From: JACVCS01 sp038328575
GTDB lineage: Bacteria; Planctomycetota; Phycisphaerae; Phycisphaerales; UBA1924
DNA: 45,073 bases
Assembly (NCBI GenBank): GCA_038328575.1
Contig: JBBQMD010000021.1
Location: forward strand, 1 to 45,073
Direction of reading: 5' to 3'
Shown here: piece after piece, positions 24,812 to 32,648 of the stretch
Layout: each line of letters opens with the position of its first letter
Position numbering within the stretch: the stretch's first letter is position 1
Made by a program: the position numbers and the translations under genes
Notes under the pieces: model-generated
What the model saw: the letters and a program-made list of their open reading frames with translations, nothing else
Told to the model about the DNA's origin: nothing
The model's database searches: none

Positions 24812-27745
24812 ATGTCCCGCGCACTTTCTGCCGCCAACGATCTTCCTGTGTTCCAAACGCCTGTAGAGCACGGCGGGAAGGCCGGGGTGATGGTGTACCT
24901 CCTGTGGGTGGTGCAGGTCATCGCGTGGTTATTTTTGCTCGCGGCGACGGTGAGCTTCTCGGCGGGGGACTGGCCCGGGGTCACGTCGTTTCCGCACAAT
25001 GATCCGGCGACGAACTGGTGCGGGCGGCTGGGGGCGGTGCCAGCGTTCTGGTTGTTGAGCACGTTTGGCTGGGCGACAATGGCGGGGCTGGGGCTGTGGG
25101 GGCTGTATCTGTTTGTGTCGGCGTTCTTCGGGCGCGTGTCGCACGTCGCGGTGCGGTTTGTAGGCGTGCTGATTTTGTGCGCCGCTTTGGCGGGTTTTCA
25201 GGCGTTAGTGTTTCCGTCCACCGGGCCGATCCCGGGGCTAGCGGGTGGGCTGATCGGGAAGAACCTGGCGTCGCCATTGGGCGGCGTGTTGTACATGAGC
25301 TTCAGCGGGCTGGGGACGTTTTTTGTGTTGTCGCTGACGTTTTTGGTGGGCGCGACGGTGGCGCTGGACGTGTGGGTGGTGCTGGCGCCGATGTGGGCGT
25401 ATCGGCAGATCAAGGAGAAGTCGCCGCCGGTGACGGCGGCGGCGGCGGTGGGTGCGCGGCACACGGCGGGCGTGGGTAAGCGGCTGTTTGGGATGATCGG
25501 CGGGTTGTTTGGGCGTGGGGATGAGCCGGGGGATGATGAGGAGAATGAGGAGCGCGACCCGCGGGCGAAGAAGGGGCGTGGGGAAAAGAAGGGCAAGGGG
25601 GACGCGAAGCAGGCGATCGATGAGAACGCCGGGGGCATCGGCGGGACCGACGCGTTTGATCCGCTGGAGCACGAGGTGCTGGTGGATGAAGACGGCACGG
25701 TGATCGGGACGGTTGACAACACCAAGAAGGGCAAGAAGGGTCGCAAGGCCAGGGCGGGCGCGGAGGGCGCGGAGGCGGACGATGCGCCGTTTGAGGCCGG
25801 GACGGGCGCGGGGGCGTCGGGCATGAGGGCTGGCGATGAGGGAGATGATGGCGACGAGGCGGACGCGGGCGCTGAGGCGGGCGCGATCGGCGAGGGCGCT
25901 TCGCCCTTGCAGAAGAAGTGGACGCCGGACGAACTGCGGGCGAAGATCAGCAAGTTGCCGCTGCGGTTCGCGGCTAGCGAGCGACGCAGCGCCACGGCGG
26001 ACGACCTGCGCGATATCCAAAACTCGGGCGACATGGAGGGGTACAAGTTCCCGTCGCTGGATCTGCTGGAGGAGCCGGAGGCGAACTATCCGCAGCAGAT
26101 GGAGCAGTACATCCGCGAGCAGGCGACGAACCTGGAGCGGGCGCTGAAGGAATACAAGATCGATGGCGAGATCGTGGGCATGGACTCGGGCCCGGTGATC
26201 ACGCTGTACGAGGTGCGCCTGGCGGCGGGCACGAAGGTGGCGGCGCTGAGCGCGATCGCCAGCGACCTTGCGCGATCGCTCAAGGCGGTGAACGTGCGCA
26301 TCGTGAGCAACACCGCGGGCAAGGACACGGTGGGCGTGGAGGTGCCCAACCCGTTCAAGGAGAAGGTGCGGCTCAAGGAGTTGATGACCAAGAGCGAGCT
26401 GTTTATCGGGATGAAGCTGCCGATGTTTTTGGGCAAGGATGCGGGCGGGGCGCCGCTGATCGCGGACCTGGCGGCGATGCCGCACATGCTGATCGCGGGC
26501 ACGACGGGCTCGGGCAAGAGCGTGTGCATGAACGCGATCCTGATGAGCTTCCTGTACACCAAGAAGCCCAACGAGCTGAAGCTGGTGCTGGTTGATCCGA
26601 AGATGGTCGAGTTTGCGCAGTTCAAGGACATCCCGCATCTGATGTGTCCGGTGGTGACGGAGATGAGCAAAGCGGCGGCGATTTTGGAGTGGGCGGTGCG
26701 GAAGATGGACGAGCGGTATGAGCTGCTGATGGAGGCGGGCTGCCGCGATATCACGGGGTACAACGCGCTGACGTGGGAGGAGTTAAAGGAGCGGTTCAAC
26801 CCGCAGAACGAAGTGGAAGAGGCGCGGATCCCGAAGAAGCTGCCGTACATGGTGTTCGTGATCGACGAGCTCGCGGACCTGATGATGACCAACAAGGAGG
26901 TCGAGCACTCGATCGTGCGCATTGCGCAGAAGGCGCGGGCGGTGGGTATCCACCTGATCGTTGCGACGCAGCGCCCTCAGGCGAACGTGGTGACGGGGCT
27001 GATCAAGAGCAACATGCCGGCGCGCTTGTGCTTCAAGGTCGCCAGCGGCATGGACTCGCGCATCGTGATGGATCAGAAGGGTGGCGAGTTGCTGCTGGGT
27101 CATGGCGACTCGCTCTATAAGAGCCCGCGAACGACGGAGCTGAGCCGCGCGCAGGGCTCGCTGGTGGACGACAAGGAGATCCGGCGGGTGACGAAGTTTT
27201 TGAAGGAGATCGCGGGTCCGACGTTTGAGCGCTCGCTGTTGCAGATCAGGACGGGCGCCAGCGGCGCGGGGATGGTGGGCGGGGGCGAAGAGGGCGGCGA
27301 GGTGAGCGGGCACGATGGGTACGCGGTGGCGCAGCAGGATGAGTTGTTTGAGAAGGCCGTGGACATTGTGATGGAGACGAAGATCGGGTCGGTGTCGATG
27401 CTGCAGCGTCGGCTGGCGATTGGATATACGCGCTCGGCGCGCCTGATTGAGTTGATGGCGGCGGCGGGGATTCTCGGTCAGCACAAGGGGACGGTGGCGC
27501 GTGAGGTGCTGGTGAGCCCGGAGGAGTGGGAGGCGATGAAGGCGCAGGCGGCGGAGGACGCCGCGAGCGGCGGGGCGCCGGATGGGGCGCCGGCGAAAGA
27601 GGGGAACTTGTTTGTGAGCATGAGCCAGAACGCGGCGCCGCCGAGCGGGGATGATGGCGCGTCAGACTTTGACGAGCCTGAGGTGATGACGCGCCCGGCG
27701 AATGGGCGGATGAAGGCGGCGGCGGGGGATGATGATGATCTTTAA
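24812..27745 (+). CDS. ftsK: FtsK/SpoIIIE DNA translocase
   Basis: Predicted 977 aa. It pumps chromosomal DNA across the closing septum and activates XerCD at dif. The ATG at 24812 opens the mature N-terminus; the longer frame from 24701 overlaps the rarA side. About 25..200 holds four membrane segments. About 215..390 is a charged, low-complexity linker (KKGRGEKKGKGD, AGAEGAEADD). The alpha/beta motor follows with Walker A GTTGSGKS (563..570) and Walker B FVIDELADLMM (around D685-E686), plus VATQRPQANVVTGLIKSNMP. The gamma winged-helix DNA-reading domain is at about 841..905 (DELFEKAVDIVMETKIGSVS, RRLAIGYTRSARLIELM). A disordered acidic tail ends in DDDDL. All domains are complete. Confidence 0.96.
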   Translation: MSRALSAANDLPVFQTPVEHGGKAGVMVYLLWVVQVIAWLFLLAATVSFSAGDWPGVTSFPHNDPATNWCGRLGAVPAFWLLSTFGWATMAGLGLWGLYLFVSAFFGRVSHVAVRFVGVLILCAALAGFQALVFPSTGPIPGLAGGLIGKNLASPLGGVLYMSFSGLGTFFVLSLTFLVGATVALDVWVVLAPMWAYRQIKEKSPPVTAAAAVGARHTAGVGKRLFGMIGGLFGRGDEPGDDEENEERDPRAKKGRGEKKGKGDAKQAIDENAGGIGGTDAFDPLEHEVLVDEDGTVIGTVDNTKKGKKGRKARAGAEGAEADDAPFEAGTGAGASGMRAGDEGDDGDEADAGAEAGAIGEGASPLQKKWTPDELRAKISKLPLRFAASERRSATADDLRDIQNSGDMEGYKFPSLDLLEEPEANYPQQMEQYIREQATNLERALKEYKIDGEIVGMDSGPVITLYEVRLAAGTKVAALSAIASDLARSLKAVNVRIVSNTAGKDTVGVEVPNPFKEKVRLKELMTKSELFIGMKLPMFLGKDAGGAPLIADLAAMPHMLIAGTTGSGKSVCMNAILMSFLYTKKPNELKLVLVDPKMVEFAQFKDIPHLMCPVVTEMSKAAAILEWAVRKMDERYELLMEAGCRDITGYNALTWEELKERFNPQNEVEEARIPKKLPYMVFVIDELADLMMTNKEVEHSIVRIAQKARAVGIHLIVATQRPQANVVTGLIKSNMPARLCFKVASGMDSRIVMDQKGGELLLGHGDSLYKSPRTTELSRAQGSLVDDKEIRRVTKFLKEIAGPTFERSLLQIRTGASGAGMVGGGEEGGEVSGHDGYAVAQQDELFEKAVDIVMETKIGSVSMLQRRLAIGYTRSARLIELMAAAGILGQHKGTVAREVLVSPEEWEAMKAQAAEDAASGGAPDGAPAKEGNLFVSMSQNAAPPSGDDGASDFDEPEVMTRPANGRMKAAAGDDDDL

Positions 27746-27826
27746 GCCCGGAGCGGCGGCGGCGATCAACGCGGTGAATCGGCGTCGAGCGAGAACGTCG
27801 GCACCGGCGTTTCTAAGCTTGCCAAG

Positions 27827-28447
27827 ATGACCTCACCGCGTCAAGCAATGGTGGAGGGGCTGACTCAACGGCAGCGCGTGGATCTCGTACTCGGCGTGAC
27901 GCTGAGCACGGGGGCTGTCTTCGGGGTCTATTTCGCGGTTCGTTGGTTCCATCCGAGCCTGATGAACTCGATGGCCGGTCAGTGCTACATCGTGGCGATC
28001 ATGGGGGTGGCGGCTTCGTTCGCGCTGTTGGTGAGCTGGCTGGTGGTGCGCCCTGAGGCACCCGGCTCGAAGTCCGGGGACGTGATGTTCGTGCCCGATC
28101 CGCCAACGTGGTTCATCGTGCTTCGCCCGTTTGCCATGGCGGGGGCGGTGGCGGCGAGCCCGCACAACGCGTGGGCGATCGTGAGCTTGGTCGCGGTGTA
28201 CATCGGGCTCTTCGCGTGGCGGGCGAGGCTCACTCCGCTGGAGGGAGAGTTTGCCAGGGATACGGATGATCTTGGGCGGACTGCGCGCCGGGGCGGGTAT
28301 ATCTGCCCGGCGTGCCGGGCGGATCTGCCGATCTCACCGCCGGGCCCGCGTGACGGAAAGTGCCCGGCGTGCAAAGCGGTGTACACGCGAGCGGGCTTGA
28401 TGCAAGCGTGGGGGTTTCCGATGCCGCCGGACGATCGCGTGATGTGA
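27827..28447 (+). CDS. Membrane protein with C-terminal zinc-ribbon
   Basis: Predicted 206 aa of unknown function. Hydrophobic segments at about 21..39, 52..70 and 100..135 (LRPFAMAGAVAAS, AIVSLVAVYIGLFAWRA) suggest three or four membrane spans. The C-terminal part carries CPAC at about 164..167 and CPAC at about 183..186 (GYICPACRAD, GKCPACKAVYT), a likely zinc ribbon facing the cytoplasm. It follows ftsK by 81 nt on the same strand. I do not recognise a family. Confidence 0.72.
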   Translation: MTSPRQAMVEGLTQRQRVDLVLGVTLSTGAVFGVYFAVRWFHPSLMNSMAGQCYIVAIMGVAASFALLVSWLVVRPEAPGSKSGDVMFVPDPPTWFIVLRPFAMAGAVAASPHNAWAIVSLVAVYIGLFAWRARLTPLEGEFARDTDDLGRTARRGGYICPACRADLPISPPGPRDGKCPACKAVYTRAGLMQAWGFPMPPDDRVM

Positions 28448-28476
28448 GCGTTTCTGTGGTCGGGCGGCCGCGCTGC

Positions 28477-29814
28477 TCAGTTGGTCAACTGCGTGATCAC
28501 TGGCACGGCGAGGCGCGGCGTCCAGGTGCGCGGCGGCTGATTCCACCAGAAGATTGCGGCGCTCTCGGGTGCGCCGGGGCTGGCGAGGGCGGGCGGTTGC
28601 GGCGCGCCGGTCGGGATGATGTCGAAGGTGGCTTCGGTGTCGGCGGTGGTGAGCAGGCGTTTGAGTTGCTGGAGCGAGAGTTCGGTGGGGAGGATGGAGG
28701 CGGAGTAGATGTTGGAGGGGTCAAAGGAAGGCGTGGGGATGGCGGTGGTCGCGGGGGTGGGGGGGGTGGGGGCCATGGCGGGCGAGGTCAGCGACGGGTT
28801 TGACGGGTTGGCGGATGGGCTGCGCGGGCTGGCGACATTGGGGGTGTCAGGAGAGGGGCGAAGCGCGGGGAATGCGGAGGGGCGCGACGCGCCAGACGCG
28901 ATGGCGGCGTGGTGTGCGTTGACCATGGCCAGGACGCCATCGGCGGAGGTTGAGTTCATGGCGCTGAGGCGGGGCGACAGCGGGCTGAGCGGTGCGCGGG
29001 CGCTGAGCGTGGCGAGGCGGCGGGTGATGGTGTCGGGGGCGGCGGGGGCGAGGGGGCGGGCGGTGTGGAGGCGGAGGATGAGACGGCCATCCTGGGCCGC
29101 GGCGAGTGCGTGGGCGAGCGAGATCTCGGCGATGCGCGGCGCGGCGGGGTTGGAGAGAGTGCCGGGGGAGATCAAAGACGCGATGGGGTCTGGGCCGGTG
29201 ATGAGCGATGCGAAGGCGTCGGGCGCGTCGATGGCGGGCACGGGGTCAAGCGCGGGGTCAAGCGCGGGGCGGGGGGTGGTGCGGTTGGCGAGCGCTTCGG
29301 GGGGGATCGGGCGCTGGTCGGCGGGCGGCGCGATGTCTGCGGTGCTGTTGCGGGTCGCGAGTTGGTGAGAGCCCGTGGGGCGGTTAAGGAGCGGGGCGAT
29401 GGCGAAGTAGGCGGTGCCGCCGACGAGCGCGATCGCGGCGGCGACGGCGAGGCGAGGCAGCCACGAGGAACGGAGCGTGAAGTCGGCGAATGAGCGACCA
29501 CGAGGTTGGAGGGTGGAGATGGGAATGGGTGCCGCGATGTCGTCGGGCTCGCGCAGGGTGGCGAGGCCCAGGAGGGCCTCGCGTTCGAGGCGGGCTTCGA
29601 CGCTTGCGAGCATATCGGCGGGGGCGAGGGCATCGGTGCCTTCGGCGAGGGAGTGCATGGCGAGCATGTCAGCGCGCATGGAGCGGATCGAGCGTACGAG
29701 CGAGGGGTCGTTGGCCAAGGCCTCGCGCACGGTGGTCTGGCGCTCCGGTGCGATCGGGCGCTGCTCGACCAGCGCGAGCAGTTCGTCGTCAGAGATGAGC
29801 GGGGCGTGGGGCAT
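28477..29814 (-). CDS. Putative transmembrane anti-sigma factor, partner of the adjacent ECF sigma
   Basis: Predicted 445 aa. The N-terminal 80 residues are helical and acidic/basic mixed (ISDDELLALVEQRPIAPERQ, LARDP-like EALANDPSLV), as in short cytoplasmic anti-sigma domains. A single membrane segment is at about 120..142 (RLAVAAAIALVGGTAYFAIA). The 300 residues beyond are Pro/Ser/Ala-rich and mostly low complexity, ending in a compact segment (ATFDIIPTGAP, IFWWNQPPRTWTPRLAVPVI). The assignment rests on the position 5 nt after an ECF sigma gene on the same strand and on the topology, not on a clear domain match. Confidence 0.65.
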   Translation of the reverse strand: MPHAPLISDDELLALVEQRPIAPERQTTVREALANDPSLVRSIRSMRADMLAMHSLAEGTDALAPADMLASVEARLEREALLGLATLREPDDIAAPIPISTLQPRGRSFADFTLRSSWLPRLAVAAAIALVGGTAYFAIAPLLNRPTGSHQLATRNSTADIAPPADQRPIPPEALANRTTPRPALDPALDPVPAIDAPDAFASLITGPDPIASLISPGTLSNPAAPRIAEISLAHALAAAQDGRLILRLHTARPLAPAAPDTITRRLATLSARAPLSPLSPRLSAMNSTSADGVLAMVNAHHAAIASGASRPSAFPALRPSPDTPNVASPRSPSANPSNPSLTSPAMAPTPPTPATTAIPTPSFDPSNIYSASILPTELSLQQLKRLLTTADTEATFDIIPTGAPQPPALASPGAPESAAIFWWNQPPRTWTPRLAVPVITQLTN

Positions 29815-29819
29815 GGGGG

Positions 29820-30545
29820 TCAGACGGATGAGGAACTGGCGTCGGGGTGGGTCGATTCCAGGGCGGTGCGAAGCGCGAGGCGGGCACGGAAGAGGCGAGA
29901 CTTGACGGTGCCGGGCTCGATGCCCAGCACGAGGGCGATCTGGTCGTATTCAAGGGCACGAACATCGCGGAGGATCAGGATCGCGCGATGATCAACCGGG
30001 AGCTTGGCAAGGGCATCGGTCAGGCTATCGCGAAGCTCTTGATGTTGGACGCTTGAGAGGCCGGTTTGTTCCGAGGAGGGTGAAGAGGTGGCGGGGGGGT
30101 TGGGGGCGGCGTGGCGAATGGCGTTGAGTTGCGGCGATCTTGCGGCGATATGCGGCGAATCGTCGTCGTTCTCTGGCCGGGATGTGGCTGGGCGGGAGGA
30201 GGCGGCGGCGGCTTTTCGGACGGCTTGGCTGCGAAGGTGGCTGAGGACGACGTTCATCGTGATGCGGATCGCCCAGGTGGAGAACTGGCTCTGGGCGTCA
30301 AACTGCGGGAGGCCTTGGATGACTTTGACCAGGGCGTCCTGGGTGAGGTCTGCGGCGGTCTGGCGATCGTGGGGGGAGGTGCCGAGCATGCGGAGGCAGA
30401 CGGCGTAGAGGCGGTGCTGATGAGAGGTGAGGAGTTGCGTGACGGCGAGGTGATCGCCTTCGCGGGCGCGCGCGATCAGGTGGCCATCGGGCGATGGCGC
30501 GCCGGGGGCGCTGGCGGGGTGTGGGGGATGCGAGGGCGTGGTCAC
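29820..30545 (-). CDS. ECF RNA polymerase sigma factor (RpoE/SigW-like)
   Basis: Predicted 241 aa, GTG start. Region 2 lies at about 37..110 (LLTSHQHRLYAVCLRMLG, TAADLTQDALVKVIQGLPQF, FSTWAIRITMNVVLSHLR). Region 4 lies at about 172..225 (LTDALAKLPVDHRAILILRD, YDQIALVLGIEPGTVKSRLF). The 55-residue linker is Ser/Pro-rich and longer than usual. It sits just upstream of a membrane protein that is probably its anti-sigma factor. This is the second sigma/anti-sigma pair in the window. Target stress or promoters are unknown. Confidence 0.92.
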   Translation of the reverse strand: MTTPSHPPHPASAPGAPSPDGHLIARAREGDHLAVTQLLTSHQHRLYAVCLRMLGTSPHDRQTAADLTQDALVKVIQGLPQFDAQSQFSTWAIRITMNVVLSHLRSQAVRKAAAASSRPATSRPENDDDSPHIAARSPQLNAIRHAAPNPPATSSPSSEQTGLSSVQHQELRDSLTDALAKLPVDHRAILILRDVRALEYDQIALVLGIEPGTVKSRLFRARLALRTALESTHPDASSSSV

Positions 30546-30703
30546 GCGAGGGAGTTTAGTGTGGAAGCGCGAACGAGATCACGAAAGGGGCGGAAGGGTT
30601 CGGGAGGAGCGGACGGGCGACCGCGAGGTGGGCGCGAGGAGCGGGTGTGGGGTTTGAGGGTGAATCAGGAAAGGGGGGCGACTCGGGTTAGACTCGGGGT
30701 GTG

Positions 30704-32143
30704 ATGAAACGTTCGCTGACGATCGTGTTCTTTTTGCAGCCGGGGAAGGTGTCGCGCGAGATCTTTCTGGCGATGCGGCGCGGGTTTGAGCAGATCGGGC
30801 ACGTGTGCCTGACGGTGGAGTTGCAGCAGATCTGGAGCGCACTTGCGGCCCAGCCGGGGCGCGAGGCGGAACTGTTGACGCAGGCGACGGCGAGCGTGAT
30901 GAAGTTGTTTGCCACGCGTCGGGTGGACCTGTCGATCGCGATGTGGCACAACGCGTTGCCGTCGCTGGCGCACGGGACGCGCGATGGGAAGATGGTGACG
31001 TGCTTTGATTTGATGACGCCGCCGACGCCGCATTTGATGTATTGGCTGGATGCGCCGCATTGGTCGAACGCGGGCACGGTGCGTGAGGTGATCTCGACGG
31101 GGATTTTTCTGGCGCCGATGCTGTTCAGTGTCGTGAACAACGAGGCGACGGCGGAGGAGATGCGTGGCGTGCTGGGGTTTCGGCACGCGATGGGGCTGGC
31201 TTACGGCGTGGACGTTGAGTCGTTGAGCGGCGGCGGCGCGGGTGTGGGGGCGGGGGGATTGGTGGAGGTGATGGCGGCAGAGATGCAGAGGGAAATGGCA
31301 GGGCGGGAGTTTGATCTGGCGTTTTCACTTGGGCCTGGGGACCGGCCGGCGAGCGAGCTAGCGCTGCGCGAGCTGGAGCGCGATGAGCCGGATATCGGCG
31401 CGGTGCGGGCGGAGCAGGCGACCCGGGTGCGGGGTGAGCTGGTGGCGCTAGCGGAGCGGGCGGGCGCGTCGGCGCGAGAGGGCGTGCGGGCGGTGTTGGA
31501 GCTGTTGCTGGGGATGCAACTGGAGAATCGGCACGAGCCGATGCTGAGGCGGCTGGAGCGGATCGAGGCGGGTGATGCGGGGCTTGGCGATGCGTGCGAG
31601 GTGTTGCGCGAGGACTTCGGGCTGTTTATTGATGCGACGGCGCTCGTGAGGCAGACGGAGGCGGCCGAGCGCGCGTTTACGTTTGGATATCTGGCGCGAC
31701 GCTGCACCGCGCTGCTGTTTGGAGATTGCGATATCGGGACTTGGCTGGGCGGGAGCGCGAAGAGGACGCGGATCGAGGCGTTTGCGCCGGATCAGGGTGC
31801 GATGTATCGGCGGGCGCGGATCGGGCTGTCGGTGATGCGTTGGCAGGATGACGCGGGGGTCCACATCAAGCCGCTGGAGATCGCGGCGGCGGGGTGCGCA
31901 GTTCTGGTGGCGAGGCGGACGGGGGTGGAGGAGATGTTCGAGCGCGGGACGGAGTGCGAGGTGTTTGATTCGCTGAGCGAGGGGGCGCGGCTGGTGGGGG
32001 CGATCGCGGGCGACCCGGCTCGCTGCGTGATGATGGCCGGGGCGGCGCGGGCGCGGGTGGCGCGTGATCACACGTGGGCCCAGCGCGCGGCGGCGATGGT
32101 GGCGGAGGTGGAGCGGGGCGTGGGTGGGTTGGTGGTGCGGTGA
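30704..32143 (+). CDS. Glycosyltransferase-like protein (CgeB / Glyco_trans_1_2 type C-terminus)
   Basis: Predicted 479 aa (ATG at 30704; a GTG at 30701 adds one residue). The N-terminal half resembles DUF3880-type or CgeB-like domains: LTIVFFLQPGKVSREIFLAM, MWHNALPSLAHG, and MYWLDAPHWSN. The C-terminal part has IGLSVMRWQDDAGVHIKPLE followed by IAAAGCAVLVARRTGVEEMF and RVARDHTWAQRAAAM, matching the donor-sugar-binding end of glycosyltransferase group 1 proteins. A transferase acting on a surface glycan or protein is plausible. The donor and acceptor are unknown. No neighbours support a pathway. Confidence 0.72.
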   Translation: MKRSLTIVFFLQPGKVSREIFLAMRRGFEQIGHVCLTVELQQIWSALAAQPGREAELLTQATASVMKLFATRRVDLSIAMWHNALPSLAHGTRDGKMVTCFDLMTPPTPHLMYWLDAPHWSNAGTVREVISTGIFLAPMLFSVVNNEATAEEMRGVLGFRHAMGLAYGVDVESLSGGGAGVGAGGLVEVMAAEMQREMAGREFDLAFSLGPGDRPASELALRELERDEPDIGAVRAEQATRVRGELVALAERAGASAREGVRAVLELLLGMQLENRHEPMLRRLERIEAGDAGLGDACEVLREDFGLFIDATALVRQTEAAERAFTFGYLARRCTALLFGDCDIGTWLGGSAKRTRIEAFAPDQGAMYRRARIGLSVMRWQDDAGVHIKPLEIAAAGCAVLVARRTGVEEMFERGTECEVFDSLSEGARLVGAIAGDPARCVMMAGAARARVARDHTWAQRAAAMVAEVERGVGGLVVR

Positions 32144-32187
32144 GGGGATGTCGGCCTCGATAGCGATTCGCTCGATACACTTGGGGC

Positions 32188-32487
32188 ATGGGCGATCTTC
32201 CGGTCGATCTTGAGAGGATTCCGTCGCTGTGCCGACGGTGGAGGATTCGCGAGCTCGGGTTGATTCAGTCGGTTTTGCGCGCGGATTTTCGGCCTGAGAG
32301 TGACGTGGACTTTGTGGTGACGTTTGAGGCGAACGCTCAGCGGGATCTGTTTGACATCGTGCGGCTGCGCGAGGAGCTTCGGTTGATCGCTGGGCGACAG
32401 ATCGACCTCATCGAAGAGCCGGCGGTGCGGAACCCCTACATGCTGGCGTCGATTCGACGGACGAAGCGGGTGCTGTATGCAGCCTGA
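32188..32487 (+). CDS. mntA: MNT-type nucleotidyltransferase (MntA antitoxin-like) with altered GS motif
   Basis: Predicted 99 aa. The fold is recognisable from CRRWRIRELGLIQSVLRADF followed by RPESDVDFVVTFEA and DLFDIVRLREELRLIAGRQI. Functional MntA antitoxins AMPylate the HepT RNase toxin and carry a G-S...D.D motif (usually LFGSVLRDDF). Here the glycine of GS is replaced by glutamine (IQS), while Ser and the DVD aspartates remain. The stop overlaps the start of a broken hepT remnant by 11 nt, keeping the usual coupled order. Activity is doubtful because a catalytic-loop residue is lost and the toxin is dead. Confidence 0.85.
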   Translation: MGDLPVDLERIPSLCRRWRIRELGLIQSVLRADFRPESDVDFVVTFEANAQRDLFDIVRLREELRLIAGRQIDLIEEPAVRNPYMLASIRRTKRVLYAA

Positions 32488-32648
32488 GCACTCGGACATG
32501 AAGAGCGCGTGGGACATGCTCGACGCGGCGCGTTTACGAATACGATGACGTGCAGCATGACAAGGTGTGGCGGGTGGTGACGAATCACATCCGGCCGCTG
32601 ATCGCTCAGCTTGAACGAATCCTCGAAAGCGAGCCACCCGCGATATGA
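32477..32648 (+). pseudogene. hepT: HepT toxin remnant (internal deletion and frameshift)
   Basis: Frame 1 from the ATG at 32477 reads MQPEHSDMKSAWDMLDAAR, then goes off frame and stops at 32548. Another frame from about 32529 reads RVYEYDDVQHDKVWRVVTNH and IRPLIAQLERILESEPPAI, ending at 32648. These match the start and end of HEPN-domain HepT toxins (usual length about 110-120 aa). Some 60 residues in between are gone, including the R-x4-6-H catalytic motif (normally RN.L.HEYD). So the toxin is a truncated, frameshifted relic. Its end overlaps the purB start by 4 nt. Confidence 0.85.

Noticed and set aside
24812..27745. ftsK as evidence for a nearby dif or terminus
   Set aside because: ftsK position does not track dif, no XerCD-type 28-mer was seen near 19.3 kb, and the skew direction fits an origin better.
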